From positions 14,025,140-14,089,139 of the forward strand of contig NC_064623.1 of the NCBI RefSeq assembly GCF_023898315.1: a stretch of 64,000 nucleotides of DNA. The letters are read 5' to 3'. Source of the DNA: Schistocerca nitens. Taxonomy: Eukaryota; Arthropoda; Insecta; Orthoptera; Acrididae. A model generated the notes under the pieces. That model saw nothing but the letters and a program-made list of their open reading frames with translations, was not told the DNA's origin and did no database searches. The position numbers and the translations under genes were made by a program. Each line of letters begins with the position of its first letter. Position 1 is the stretch's first letter. This document shows, one piece after another, positions 1-10,064 of the stretch.

Positions 1-790
1 TGGTGGTATTTTCACCACCAATGCTGGCAAAAATACCATCAAATTCTAGCCGTGGAGGAAGGGCATATGAAAGGTGGCTACACTGAGCCACAGCGCCAGA
101 GATCGCTAGAGAGCATTGTTCCGCCGCCTCCACGGGCAGTCATTATTGAGATGTGCTAGAGGTCAGTGCTTGGGGAGAGCTCGTAGTAGTCAGTTCGTGT
201 TCAGATGTGCTAGTAGGGAGTGCTTGCTGAGATGTGGTACTGAAAAGTTCTTGTTGAGATGTGGTAATAGCGAGTCGGTGTGGAGATATACTGTATAGAG
301 TGATTTTGGTCAATATATGAAGGTAACGAAACTTGATTTATTTTTCATTATTTCCATGTTTTAAATAATGCGTCATTACAGGTTCAGTCAACAAAGCATC
401 TGGCTTGTGTTCTTGTATTAGAGTGTAATTCTGGTTTTCTTGAGTAATTATGGTATTTCTATTTTCTTTAATTAATTCAGTATAAATGATATCTAAAATT
501 TCTTGTGTTGTTGAAGAAGAACCGTGCCAGATGCGTACGTTGAGTCATACTCCCACACACAGAACAGTTACACTTGTGCTTTGGTTTCGTAGGTTTTATA
601 GTTGCTGGGGACTTAATTAATTAATTGTGTTAATGAAAATTTCCATTTCATTCCTTGTTGTTGTTCTAAGCAGTCAGATTGCGTAATAATAACAGTCAGG
701 GCCAACCGTTTACGAGACTTCGTAAACGGACAGACAGCTGCTAAAGCAAGAAATCAAAATTATTTTCATTACTTTTTAATTAAGCCCCCA
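1..790. other. Unassigned sequence, possible LTR remnant
   Basis: No gene recognised. Between about 148 and 290 a motif of the form GAGATGTGNTA recurs four times at spacings of roughly 25-55 bp, so the short open frame there is a product of the repeat. The stretch at 660-700 shares short words (CAGTCAGATTGCGT, AGTCAGGGCCA) with the solo LTR at 35328-36033, which suggests a diverged LTR of a related family. AT content is high from 300 to 660. The right limit is set by the start of the RTE LINE similarity near 790. The LTR reading is an inference. Confidence 0.3.
706..729. repeat. Perfect 10-bp hairpin with a 4-nt loop
   Basis: Bases 706-715 and 720-729 are exact reverse complements around the loop GACT. 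The stem could fold in DNA or RNA. It sits in the possible LTR remnant, where a hairpin near a transcript end would be plausible, but no function can be read from it. Confidence 0.7.
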
Positions 791-1950
791 TGCAAAGTAT
801 ACATGGAAGAATCCTGGAGATACTAAAAGGTATCAGATAGATTATATAATGGTAAGACAGAGATTTAGGAACCAGGTTTTAAATTGTAAGACATTTCCAG
901 GGGCAGATGTGGACTCTGACCACAATCTATTGGTTATGAACTGTAGATTTAAACTGAAGAAACTGCAAAAAGGTGGGAATTTAAGGAGATAGAGCCTGGA
1001 TAGACTGAAAGAACCAGAGGTTGTAGAGAGTTTCAGGGAGAGCATAAGGGAACAATTGACAGGAATGGGGGAAAGACATACAGTAGAAGAAGAATAGGTA
1101 GCTTTGAGGGATGAAGTAGTGAAGGCAGCAGACGATCAAGTAGGTAAAAAGACGAGGGCTGGTAGAAATCCTTGGGTAACAGAAGAAATATTGAATTTAA
1201 TTGATGAAAGGAGAAAATATAAAAATGCAGTAAATGAAGCAGGCAAAAAGGAATACAAACATCTCAAAAATGAGATCGACAGGAAGTGCAAAATGGCTAA
1301 GCAGGGATGGCTAGAGTACAAATGTAAGGATGTAGAGGCTTATCTCACTAGGGGCAAGATAGATATTGCCTACAGGAAAATTAGAGACCTTTGGAGATAA
1401 GAGAACCACTTGTATGAACATCGTGAGGTCAGATGGAAACCCAGTTCTAAGCAAAGAAGGGAAAGCAGAAAGGTGGAAGGAGTATATAGAGGGGTCTATA
1501 TAAGGGCGATGTACTTCAGGACAAGTAGAATATAATAATTCCAATCCCAAAGAAAGCATGTGTTGACAGATGTGAAAATTACCGAACTATCAGTTTAATA
1601 ACTCACAGCTGCAAAATACTAACGCGAATTCTTTACAGATGAATGGAAAAACTGGTAGAAGTTGACCTCGGGGAAGATGAGTTTGGATTCCGTAGAAATG
1701 CTGGAACCTGTGAGGCAATACAGACCTTATGCCTTATCTTAGAAGGAAGATTAAGGAAAGGTAAACCTACGTTTTTAGAATTTGTAGGCTTAGAGAAAGC
1801 TTTTGACAACGTTGACTCGAATACTCTATTTCAAATTCTGAAGGTGGCAGGGGTAAAATACACGGAGCGAAAGGCTATTTACAATTTGTACAGAAACCAG
1901 ATGGCAGTTATAAGGGTCGAGGGGCATGACACGGAAGCAGTGGTTGGGAC
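791..1950 (+). mobile_element. RTE-clade LINE fragment, copy A
   Basis: This fragment matches copy B (20837-22815) almost base for base. Open pieces at 1104-1400 and 1643-1975 encode the region between endonuclease and reverse transcriptase (WVTEEILNL, ERRKYKNAVNEAGKKEY) and the RT segment with FGFRRN and LEKAFDNV. Relative to copy B about 250 bp are missing near 1530, where AAGGGCGATGTACTTCAGG jumps to the AATTCCAATCCCAAAGAAAG segment, so the N-terminal RT motifs are gone. The right end, just after GAAGCAGTGGTTGGGA, is joined directly to a different LINE family. Stop codons and frameshifts make it inactive. The clade is assigned from general resemblance to RTE endonuclease-RT proteins. Confidence 0.75.
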
Positions 1951-3420
1951 CAGTATCAGTTGCAAAGCGATTTAGAAAAGATTGCTGTATGGTGTGGCAG
2001 GTGGCAGTTGACACTAAATATCGAAAAGTGTGAGGTGATCCACATGAGTTCCAAAAGAAATGCGTTGGAATTCGATTACTCGATAAATAGTACAATTCTC
2101 AAGGCTGTCAATTCAACTAAGTGCCTGGGTGTTAAAATTACGAACAACTTCAGTTGGAAAGACCACATAGATAATATTGTGGGGAAGGCGAGTCAAAGGT
2201 TGCGTTTCATTGGCACGACACTTAGAAGATGCAACAAGTCCACTAAAGAGACAGCTTACACTACACTAATTCGTCCTCTCTTAGAATATTGCTGCACAGT
2301 GTGGGATCTGTAGCGGGACTTAGAATTTCGCCGCGCTACACTCGTTCCCTCAGATATAAATTATACCGTCGCAGCGGTAACTCTTTTTTTGTTTTCTATC
2401 CGTCTATTGTCTCTTAATGCAGATGTAAAAAACTTATTAGCTAGTCTTGATCTGATTAAGACGAAAAAACTTATTAATGTGTAGACATTTTGTGGAAGTT
2501 GTTATGAAATTCGGAGGATGAAAGTAGCAACGTAAAATAAATTGCATTCAGTGTCAAGATGATTTTGATTTGTATAAATTAGTGATTCCTGGACGATTGG
2601 AAGATTTCGGAGCAGACCTTTCACGCAGAAATGAAGTACGAGATTTTTGAAGACCTGGACGCCGCACAAAAGAAGACACGTTAACATGGCAAAGAATGAA
2701 CTCTTATCTACGCCATTTCCCGCTGTCAATTACATTTTATTATTCTCTGTTCTTTTTCAAATAATTTTTAAAGTGGAAATTGATTTGCCTTTTGCTCAGA
2801 AACGCCACAAGGACCACCCCAACAATAGCTTTTCCGAATCACGAAGTCCGATAACTTTCTGTAATGCGAAGTCCGATTTGCATTTCATTCTTTCGCTTTT
2901 TCACGGTCACTAACTATTTCAAAAAACCCCTTTTCATTCACCATTTCTTCCCACATTTCAACCTTTTCTTTTCTTTTCTTCTCTTTTTTTTTTATTAACC
3001 ACTACAGATCCTTACCAGGTGGGATTGATGGCGGACATCGAAAGGTTGCAAAAAAGGGAAGCTCGTTTTGTATTATCACGTAACAGGAGAGAGAATGTGG
3101 CAGATATGATACGCGAGTTGGGACAGAAGTCATTAAAGCAAAGACGTTTTTCGTCGCGGCGAGATCTATTTACGAAATTTCAGTCACCAACTTTCTCTTC
3201 CGAATGCGAAAATATTTTGTTGAGCCCAGCTTGCATAGGTAGGAATGATCATCAAAATAAAATAAGAGAAATCAGAGCTCGAACAGAAAGGTTTAGGTGT
3301 TCGTTTCTCCCGCGCGCTGTTCGGGAGTGGAATGGTAGAGAGATAGTACGATTGTGGTTCGATGAACCCTCTGCCAAGCACTTGAATGTGAATTGCAAAG
3401 TAATCATGTAGATGTAGATG
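1951..3420 (+). mobile_element. CR1/Jockey-type LINE fragment (TAGATG tail), split by an LTR
   Basis: Open frames at 1960-2313 and 3019-3411 carry the C-terminal part of a reverse transcriptase: the thumb segment WQLTLNIEKCEVIHMS, then CLGVKIT, RLRFIGTTLRRC and LLEYC, then after an interruption the tail DIERLQKREARFVLSRN and FLPRAVREWN. The two halves join in frame sense at GTGTGGGATC/CTTACCAGG, so the 698 bp between them are a later insertion. The 3' end carries TGTAGATGTAGATG, the tail typical of this family here (also near 13950, 15680, 19890 and 52720). The RT catalytic part is missing because of 5' truncation. Inactive. Confidence 0.8.
2309..3006. mobile_element. Solo LTR, 698 bp, TSD GATC
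   Basis: The insert begins TGTAGCGGGA and ends CCACTACA, so it has TG...CA ends with a short inverted repeat TGTAG/CTACA. It is flanked by the 4-bp duplication GATC (2305-2308 and 3007-3010), and removing the insert plus one GATC restores the LINE reading GTGGGATCCTTACC. An AGATATAAATTA box near 2350 could be the TATA element. A pyrimidine-rich run lies near the right end. There is no internal region, so this is a recombination product of an LTR retrotransposon. A 4-bp duplication fits Gypsy or Bel/Pao; the family is not decided. Confidence 0.85.
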
Positions 3421-3506
3421 TATATGATTGTGGTGGCGTCGCTGCAAGGCGACGGGGGTGGAAAATAGAAACATGTGGGAACCCAACCGCCAGACGATGG
3501 TTGTAG

Positions 3507-3947
3507 TGTTGGCAGAAGAGCCAACACCGAGTTACTAATGGAGGCTGAAATGAGCATGTTCTAGCTCACGCAGGCTGGCGTGAAGAGGGAAGAACTATAC
3601 TGACGTGAGGTCTCGAACATGACAAGGAATGAGAATTCAGGAAGCGGACGTAATTAGTTTCATACTTAACTTTAATCCATTAATGATGAACGTCGCTCTT
3701 GACGGTACATGAGTCACAATATTACCTGTTCAGAAGACATAGTAACTGAATATGGCGCCTTGCTAGGTCGTAGCAAATGACGTAGCTGAAGGCTATGCAA
3801 AACTGTCGTCTCGGCAAATGAGAGCGTTTGTAGGCAGTGAACGATCGCTAGCAAAGTCGGACTGGGGCGAGTGCTAGGGAGTCTCTCTAGACTACACCTG
3901 CCGTGTGGCGGCGCTCGGTCTGCAATCACTGATAGTGGCGACACGCG
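3507..3947. repeat. LTR-like interspersed repeat, copy 1 (right end missing)
   Basis: It is nearly identical to 35068-35327 plus 36034-36229. It starts TGTTGGCAGAAGAGCCAACA, a small hairpin, and ends abruptly at GGGTCCGA, about 75 bp before the end of copy 2. It lies in the innexin intron, just downstream of exon 1 on the minus strand. TG start and copy length (527 bp for the longer copy without its insert) suggest an LTR, but no internal region or TSD was found. Confidence 0.7.
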
Positions 3948-4034
3948 GGTCCGAGTAATCGTGTACATGTAGAAGCAGACGGGTGGAATCGGACTCTTCC
4001 GTTGACCCTCGGACTCTGACCACTTCCGGTGAAA

Positions 4035-4040
4035 ACTGAC
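4035..4040 (-). promoter_or_regulatory. Splice donor of the innexin exon
   Basis: On the minus strand the coding sequence reads AAGGAG then GTCAGT, a good match to the insect 5' splice site. It falls after exactly 142 codons (phase 0) and just after the conserved end of the second membrane segment, where continuing the open frame gives no innexin-like residues. Confidence 0.75.
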
Positions 4041-4466
4041 CTCCTTGGTGGCCGCGCTGGCTGCGGCGCCGCCCTCGTAGGCCCTCCAGAGGCAGTGCGG
4101 CGCGACGCTGGCGGCGGCCTGGAAGAGCAGCACGTAGCACACCCAGCGGTAGTAGGCATGGTGGCGCATCGGCTCCCCCGGAGCCTCGGGCCCCACCCCC
4201 GGGTGAGCCCGCTCCTCGTCCGGGTCGAGGGCGCGCGCCAACGTGAAGGTGGACTGCACCCAGCAGTAGGCGTCGAGCGTGCGGTGCTCGCCGGCGCCGC
4301 GGAACAGGCAGTCGATGGGGTCGCCCACGTACTGGCGCGCCGACACCACCACCGAGCACAGCAGCAGCGCCGCGAACGTCAGCCCGTGGTGCAGCCAGCA
4401 CGCCCAGTTGTCGACGCGCGGCCCCCCCTCCAGCAGGCCCTTCAGCGACGACACCGAGCTCAGCAT
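4041..4466 (-). CDS. Innexin, first coding exon (partial gene)
   Basis: This exon encodes the N-terminal 142 residues of an innexin, the invertebrate gap-junction channel subunit of the plasma membrane. Family marks in order: cytosolic start MLSSVSSLKGLL; membrane segment 1 at about residues 28-44; then ARQYVGDPIDC with the first extracellular-loop cysteine (C53) and DAYCW with the second (C68); the family signature YYRWV at 105-109 (usually YYQWV); membrane segment 2 at about 106-125, ending in LWRAYEGG. Innexins are usually 360-400 residues, so about two thirds lies in exons left of the window. The ATG at 4466 is chosen because it lies in a GCCGCCATG context and places the usual innexin N-terminus; the frame stays open 44 codons further upstream without family likeness. 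The exon is very CpG-rich. The paralogue cannot be named; loop 1 most resembles Inx2-type proteins. Confidence 0.92.
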
Positions 4467-4633
4467 GGCGGCCGCTCTCTGTTTCTGCCGCGACCGAAGA
4501 GCGCGAAACGCCGAGTCGCGACCGGCTGCACGCTGCGCGAGCGTCCGAACGCGACGGCTGCCTGCGACGGACTGAGCCCGGAGCACGGCTGACAGCACCC
4601 CTAGCGGCTACGAGCGGCAGCGGGGCAGCCCCG
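4467..4633 (-). promoter_or_regulatory. CpG-rich 5' leader/promoter region of the innexin
   Basis: The CpG-rich composition of the exon continues through this stretch and stops where the 204-bp tandem repeat begins at 4634. No clear TATA box or splice acceptor was seen. It is probably 5' UTR and core promoter; the start site is unknown. Confidence 0.45.
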
Positions 4634-5985
4634 CGTCACAGATATTATACCACGCAGCTCCGTGTTCGTTAGCGATCTCTAGGCGAGATATCGAAGTGTG
4701 GTTGCAATTCTTTTTATTTTGCGCTCGATTATTTCAATTTTATCTGAACAAAACATAAATTCATATTACCATACGCCAAACTCCGGAGGTAACTGAACAC
4801 CCATTCACAGCGACAAAGTGCAAAATTCATTTCTATGCGTCACAGATATTATACCACGCAGCTCCGTGTTCGTTAACGATCTCTAGGCGAGATATCGAAG
4901 TGTGGCTGCAATTATTTTTATTTTGCGCTTGATTATTTCAAATTTATCTGAACAAAACGTAAATCCATATTACCATACGCCAAACTCCGGAGATAACTGA
5001 AGAAACAGTCACAGAGACAAAGTGCAAAATCCATTTCTATGCCTCACAGATGTTATACCACATAGCTCTGTGTTTGTTAGCGATCTCTAGACGACAGATC
5101 GAAGTGTGGCTGCAATTATTTTTATTTTGCGCTTCTATCTATCTATCTATATCCGAATCCCGCTCCAGCTACTGCTGGGTCTGGGTGTTGACGAGTCCTA
5201 TCCATTTGGCTCGGTCCTCCCACCACTTTTCTTTCTCCACTTGCTGCCAGGTCACACCTCTCCTTTCTACAGATATTCTCACTCCCATTTTCCACCGTGT
5301 TCTTCGACGCCCTCTAGGTCTTTTCCCATCCATCTTTAGTTCTTCCATAATTTAGGGGAGTTTCTGCCCATGCATCCTCTTAACATGCCCATACCATCTT
5401 AATCTCTTTCTTTCAATTTCTTCTCTCATACTTTCTCGTTTGAGGTCCTTTCTAATCTCTACATTCCTTACTCTCTCCATTCTTGTTTTTCCCTTAACTG
5501 CTCTGAGAAATTCCATTTCCCCTGCCTGCAGTCTGCTCCAGTTCCTTTCTGTCATTTTCCATGTTTCTCCACCATAGGTGGCAATAGGGATGTAATAATT
5601 CTTATTAAAAATAAATAAAGATAAGGGTGAAGTAATGGTATTTGGAAGAGAGAAAGGAATCAACGGAAATATTACCTTGAATGGAGAGCCCCTCAAAGTG
5701 GTAGAAAGTTTTACTTATTTAGCGAGTGAAATATCTAGGGATGGAAGAATAACGAACGAAATTAATAGGAGGTTACAAAAGGGAGGCAATTTCTACCAAA
5801 CAATAAAACACCTGATTTGGAATAATGAAGTTTCAGAAAGAGCAAAACTCCTTATGTATAAGAATTATGTATTTTGCGCTTGGTTATTTCAAATTTATCT
5901 CAACAAAACGTAAATCCATATTACCATATCCCAAACTCCGGAGGTAACTGAAGACCCATTCACAAAGTACAAAATTCAATTCTAT
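4634..5985. repeat. 204-bp tandem repeat, three units, third unit split
   Basis: Units start at 4634, 4838 and 5042, an exact 204-bp spacing. Each begins with a form of CGTCACAGATATTATACC and ends with CATTTCTATG. The third unit is interrupted by the RTE insertion at 5135-5869 and resumes at 5882, ending near 5985 with a 6-bp deletion. The array starts 168 bp upstream of the innexin ATG, so it may supply promoter-proximal sequence. Units 1 and 2 are about 93-95 percent alike by eye. Confidence 0.9.
5135..5869 (-). mobile_element. RTE LINE insertion with inverted 5' half (twin-primed)
   Basis: The insert is flanked by the 12-bp duplication TATTTTGCGCTT (5123-5134 and 5870-5881). Its minus strand from about 5606 to 5135 encodes the RTE C-terminus (IPIATYGGETW, RLRWYGHVKRM) and ends in a short GATA-repeat tail. 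The other part, 5606-5869, reads on the plus strand and encodes the preceding segment (ITNEINRRLQKGGNFYQTIK, KAKLLMYKNYV region). So the 5' half is inverted relative to the 3' half, the structure expected from twin priming during target-primed reverse transcription. It is 5' truncated and contains no catalytic RT motif. Confidence 0.85.
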
Positions 5986-6084
5986 CGAGCAATTTCAAAA
6001 CCATTTGAAACATAAACTGGTGTGAGCAAATTTTCGAAAGATGTAACCGCCATTTGACTATACAACAGGTTATTCCACAATCTA

Positions 6085-7456
6085 CACTACTGGCCTTTAA
6101 AATTGCTTCATCACGACGATAACGTGCTACAGACGCGAAATTTAACCGACAGGAAGAAGATGCTGTGATACGCAAACGATTAGCTTTTCAGAGCATTCAC
6201 ACAAGGTTGGCGCCGGTGGTTTCCAACCGATTTCTCATACACAAACAGCAATTGACCGACGTTGCCTGGTAAAACGCTGTTGCGATGCCACGTGTAAGGA
6301 GGAGAAATGCGTACCATCAAGCTTCCGACTTTGATACAGATCGGATTGTAGTCTATCGCGATTGCGGTTTATCGTATCGAAGCATTGCTGCTCGCGTTGG
6401 TAGAGATCCAATGACTGTTAGCAGAATATGGAATCGGTGCGTTCAAAAGGGTAATACGGAACGCCGTGCTGGATCCCAACGGCCTCGTATCACGAGCAGT
6501 CGAGATGACAGGCATCTTATCCGCATGGCTGTAACGGAACGTGCAGCCACGTCTCGATCCCTGAGTCAACAGATGGGGACGTCTGCAAGACAACAACCAT
6601 CTGTACGAACAGTTTGACGACGGTTGCAGCAGCATGGACCATCAACTCGGAGACCATAGCTGCGGTTACCCTTGACGCTGCATCACAGACAGGAGCGCCT
6701 GCAATGGTGTACTCAACGACGAACCTGGGTGCACGAAAGGCAAAACGTCATTTTTTTGGATGAATCCAGGTTCTGTTTACAGCATCACGATGGTCGCATC
6801 CGTGTTTGGCGACATCGCGGTGAACGCACATTCGAAACGTGTATTCGTCATCGCCATACTGGCGTACCACCCGGCGTGTTCGTTTGGGGTGCCATTGGTT
6901 ACACGTCTCGGTCACCTCTTGTTCGCACTGACGGCACTTTGAACAGTGGACGTTACATTTCAGATGTGTTACGATCCGTGAGTCTACCCTTCATTCGATC
7001 CTTGCGAAACCCTACATTTCAGCAGGAGAATTCACGACCGCATGTTTCAGGTCCTGTACGAGCCTTTCTGGATACAGAAAATGTTCGACTGCTGCCCTGG
7101 CCAGCACATTCTCCAGATCTCTCATCAATTGAAAACGTCTGATCAATGGTGGCCGATCAACTGGCTCGTCAGAATACGCCAGTCACTACTCTTGATGAGC
7201 TGTGGTATCGTGTTGAAGCTGCAGGGGCAGCTGTACCTGTACACGCCATCCAAGCTATGTTTGACTCAATGCCCAGGCGTATCAAGGCCGTTATAAATGC
7301 CAGAGGCGGTGTGGGTACTGATTTCTCAGGATCTATGCACCCAAATTGCATGAAAATGTAATCACATGTTAGTTCTAGTATAATATATTTGTCCTATTAA
7401 TACCCGTTTGTCATCTGCATTTCTTCTTGGTGTAGCAATTTTAATGGCCAGTAGTG
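6085..7456 (+). mobile_element. Tc1-like transposon, near complete, 1372 bp
   Basis: The ends are inverted repeats: CACTACTGGCCTTTAAAATT at the left and its counterpart ending AATTTTAATGGCCAGTAGTG at the right, with TA duplicated at 6083-6084 and 7457-7458. Similarity of the two ends continues for about 25 bp with a few mismatches. The interior is occupied by one transposase reading frame with no frameshift but three nonsense codons (next entry). The element is complete in structure but cannot encode its own transposase. Confidence 0.9.
6285..7361 (+). pseudogene. Tc1-type transposase pseudogene, three nonsense codons
   Basis: One frame runs from the ATG at 6285 to the stop at 7359-7361, 359 codons, close to the usual Tc1 length. 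It would bind the element ends and cut DNA through a DDE catalytic centre. The N-terminal paired-type DNA-binding region (YRSIAARVGRDPMTVSRIWN) is followed by VIFLDESRF with the first aspartate, FQQENSRPH, where the second catalytic aspartate is glutamate, and WPAHSPDLSSIENV with the final glutamate 34 residues later. In-frame stops lie at 6615-6617 (TGA, at a former CGA by its context), 6657-6659 (TAG) and 7140-7142 (TGA, where the family has tryptophan). The absence of indels suggests decay by point changes only. Confidence 0.88.
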
Positions 7457-7458
7457 TA

Positions 7459-7745
7459 TTTCCAGTAGTGAAAATTCGTCGACACGCGGTCTCAGGCAGG
7501 CAGTATCTCGACGGTTTGACAGTATTATTGAAGGTGTGAGGGGCTCTTTCGTTAAAAGATTTTCAACTTTTCTGATACTGACACTTCGACTTACATTATA
7601 AGACAAAAAAAGAAACACGACGCACTATGAAGGAATTATACGAATGATGAGACGGAAACCGGTAGATGTGATATACATGTACAGACAGAGAAATGATTAG
7701 AATTCCAGAAAATTGTATTATTTATTTAAAGGGACGAGCTTCACA
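7459..7745. other. No recognisable feature
   Basis: Ordinary mixed sequence between two Tc1-type elements; nothing supported was found. Confidence 0.4.
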
Positions 7746-7748
7746 AAC

Positions 7749-8365
7749 TGAGGAAGTCAATAACGCATTGGTCCATCTCTGTCCCTTATGCAACCAATTG
7801 TTCGGCTTGGCATTGACTGACAGCGTTGTCGGATGTCCTCTTGAGACATATCGAGCCAAATTCTGTCCGACTGGCGAGTCAGAGCGTCATAACCCCGAGC
7901 TGGTCGGAGAGCCCTGTCCATAGCGCTGCAAACGTGCTTAATTGGTGAGAGATCCGGCGACCTTGCTGGCCAAGGCAGGCTTTGGCGAGCAAGAAAACAA
8001 GCAGTAGGAACTCCCTACGTGTGCGGGTGACCATTATCTTGCTGAAATGTACGTCCAGGATGGCTTGGCACGAGGGGCAACGAAACGGGGCGCTGAATAT
8101 CGTCGACATTCCGTGCAGTAAATGTTCCGCGGATTACAACCAATGGGGTCCTGCTGTGGAATGAACCGGCACTCCACACCATCGCCCCTGAGTGATGGGT
8201 CGCATGGCGAATGGCAGTGAGGTTGCTATCTCACAGCTGCCCAGGGCGTCTCCAGACATGCGTTCACTGGTCATCGGGGTCAGTTCGGAGCGGGATTCTT
8301 CTCTGGAGACTATTCTACTCGAGTCGATGAGATTCCAGCTGTGGAACACCAACTTTGTAATCGTT
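7749..8365 (-). pseudogene. Tc1-type transposase fragment, degraded
   Basis: Read on the minus strand, the segment gives SRTPLVVIRGTFTARNVDDI, FQQDNGHPHT with the second catalytic aspartate, then a TAG stop, then LPWPARSPDLSPIKHV and a C-terminal stretch of about 60 residues. The final catalytic glutamate is replaced by lysine (PIK). The first aspartate region lies near 8330 but is frame-shifted. No inverted repeats were found at either side, so this is a truncated copy of a family different from the one at 6085-7456. Confidence 0.7.
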
Positions 8366-8516
8366 TGTTTCTCTGCAGATTTACATCACTAAGCCACATC
8401 GCTGGTGGATCATCGGCGGTCGGCTTATCTTTGGCGCGTCCCCGGGCATGAGCATCTTTGCGTTTTCGGCTGGGGCGCGCGGGACGGCGAGAGGCGGTCG
8501 GTTTGGGGCGGCCGGT
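8366..8516. other. GC-rich spacer
   Basis: A short GC-rich stretch (several CGGCGG and GGCGCG words at 8400-8515) that ends where the LINE tail begins. No gene recognised. Confidence 0.4.
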
Positions 8517-8685
8517 GATTAGATTAGATTAGATTAGATTAATACTAGTTCCACGGATCATGAATACGATATTTCGTAATGATGTGGAACGAGTCAAATT
8601 TTCCAATACTTGACATAATTAAGTTAATTTAACAACATAGTTAAGTTAATATAACATTTTGTGTTTTTTATTTTTATTTTTTTAT

Positions 8686-8735
<50 letters not shown>

Positions 8736-10064
8736 TTATATCTAAAAATTCCTCTATGGAGTAGAAGGAGTTATCATTCAGAAATTCTTTTAATTTCTTC
8801 TTAAATACTTGTTGGTTATCTGTCAGACTTTTGATACTATTTGGTAAGTGATCAAAGACTTTAGTGCCAGTATAATTCACCCCTTTCTGTGCCAAAGTTA
8901 GATTTAATCTAGAATAGTGAAGATCTTCCTTTCTCCTAGTATTGTAGTTATGCACACTGCTATTACTTTTGAATTGGGTTTCGTTGTTAATAACAAATTT
9001 CATAAGAGAGTATATATACTGAGAAGCTACTGTGAATATCCCTAGATAAATAAATGTCTGCAGGATGATCTTGGGTGGACTCCAGCTATTATTCTGATTA
9101 CACGCTTTTGTGCAATAAATACTTTATTCCTCAGTGATGAATTACCCAAAAATATGATGCCATATGAAAGCAATGAGTGAAAATAGGCGTAGTAAGCTAA
9201 TTTACTAAGATGTTTATCACCAAAATTTGCAATGACCCTTATTCCATAAGTAGCTGAACTCAAACGTTTCAGCAGATCATCAATGTGTTTCTTACAATTT
9301 AATCTCTCATCAATGGACACACCTAAAAATTTGGAATATTCTACCTTAGCTATATGCTTCTGATTAAGGTCTATATTTATTAATGGCGTCATACCATTCA
9401 CAGTACGGAACTGTATGTACTGTGTCTTATCAAAATTCAGTGAGAGTCCGTTTACAAGGAACCACTTAGTAATTTTCTGAAAGACATTATTGACAATTTC
9501 ATCAGTTAATTCTTGTTTGTCAGGTGTGATTACTATACTTGTATCATCAGCAAAGAGAACTAACTTTGCCTCTTCATGAATATAGAATGGCAAGTCATTA
9601 ATATATATTAAGAACAACAAAGGACCCAAGACTGACCCTTGTGGAACCCCATTCTTGATAGTTCCCCAGTTTGAGGAATGTGCTGATCTTTGCATATTAT
9701 GAGAACTACTTATTTCAACTTTCTGCACTCTTCCAGTTAGGTAAGAATTAAACCATTTGTGCACTGTCCCACTCATGCCACAATACTTGAGCTTGTCTAG
9801 CAGAATTTCATGATTTACACAATCAAAAGCCTTTGAGAGATCACAAAAAATCCCAATGGGTGGTGTTCGGTTATTCAAATCATTCAAAATTTGATTAGTG
9901 AAAGCATATATGGCATTTTCTGTTGAAAAACCTTTCTGGAAACCAAACTGACATTTTGCTAGTACTTCATTGTTACAGATATGTGAAGCTACTCTTGAAT
10001 ACATCACTTTCTCAAAAATTTTGGATAAAGCTGTTAGAAGGGAGATTGGACGGTAATTGGAGGC
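8517..10064 (-). mobile_element. CR1/Jockey-type LINE, 5' truncated, TAATC-repeat tail
   Basis: The minus strand carries reverse transcriptase from NYRPISLLTALSKIFEKV through AFDCVNHEILLDKLKYCG, GVPQGSVLGPLLFLIYIND and FADDTSIV (the catalytic aspartates are intact) to the C-terminal LAQKGVNYTGTKVFDHLPN segment. A frameshift near 9045-9060 separates the main frame (stop at 9042) from the last 90 codons (9003-8731). The 3' end on the minus strand is a run of TAATC repeats (8517-8540 plus strand), preceded by a 3' UTR with an AT microsatellite. The 5' end is cut within the RT domain near 10064; the extra codons upstream to 10355 are unrelated sequence. Endonuclease domain is missing. Confidence 0.88.
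8691..8732. repeat. (TA)n microsatellite
   Basis: About 20 uninterrupted TA units inside the 3' UTR of the LINE. Confidence 0.95.

Noticed and set aside
4029-4592. 187-codon plus-strand frame opposite the innexin exon
   Set aside because: It is the shadow of a CpG-rich coding exon; no family marks.
4467-4598. 44-codon upstream extension of the innexin frame
   Set aside because: It has no innexin likeness and the ATG at 4466 has the right context and gives the standard N-terminus; the extension is open because the leader is CpG-rich.
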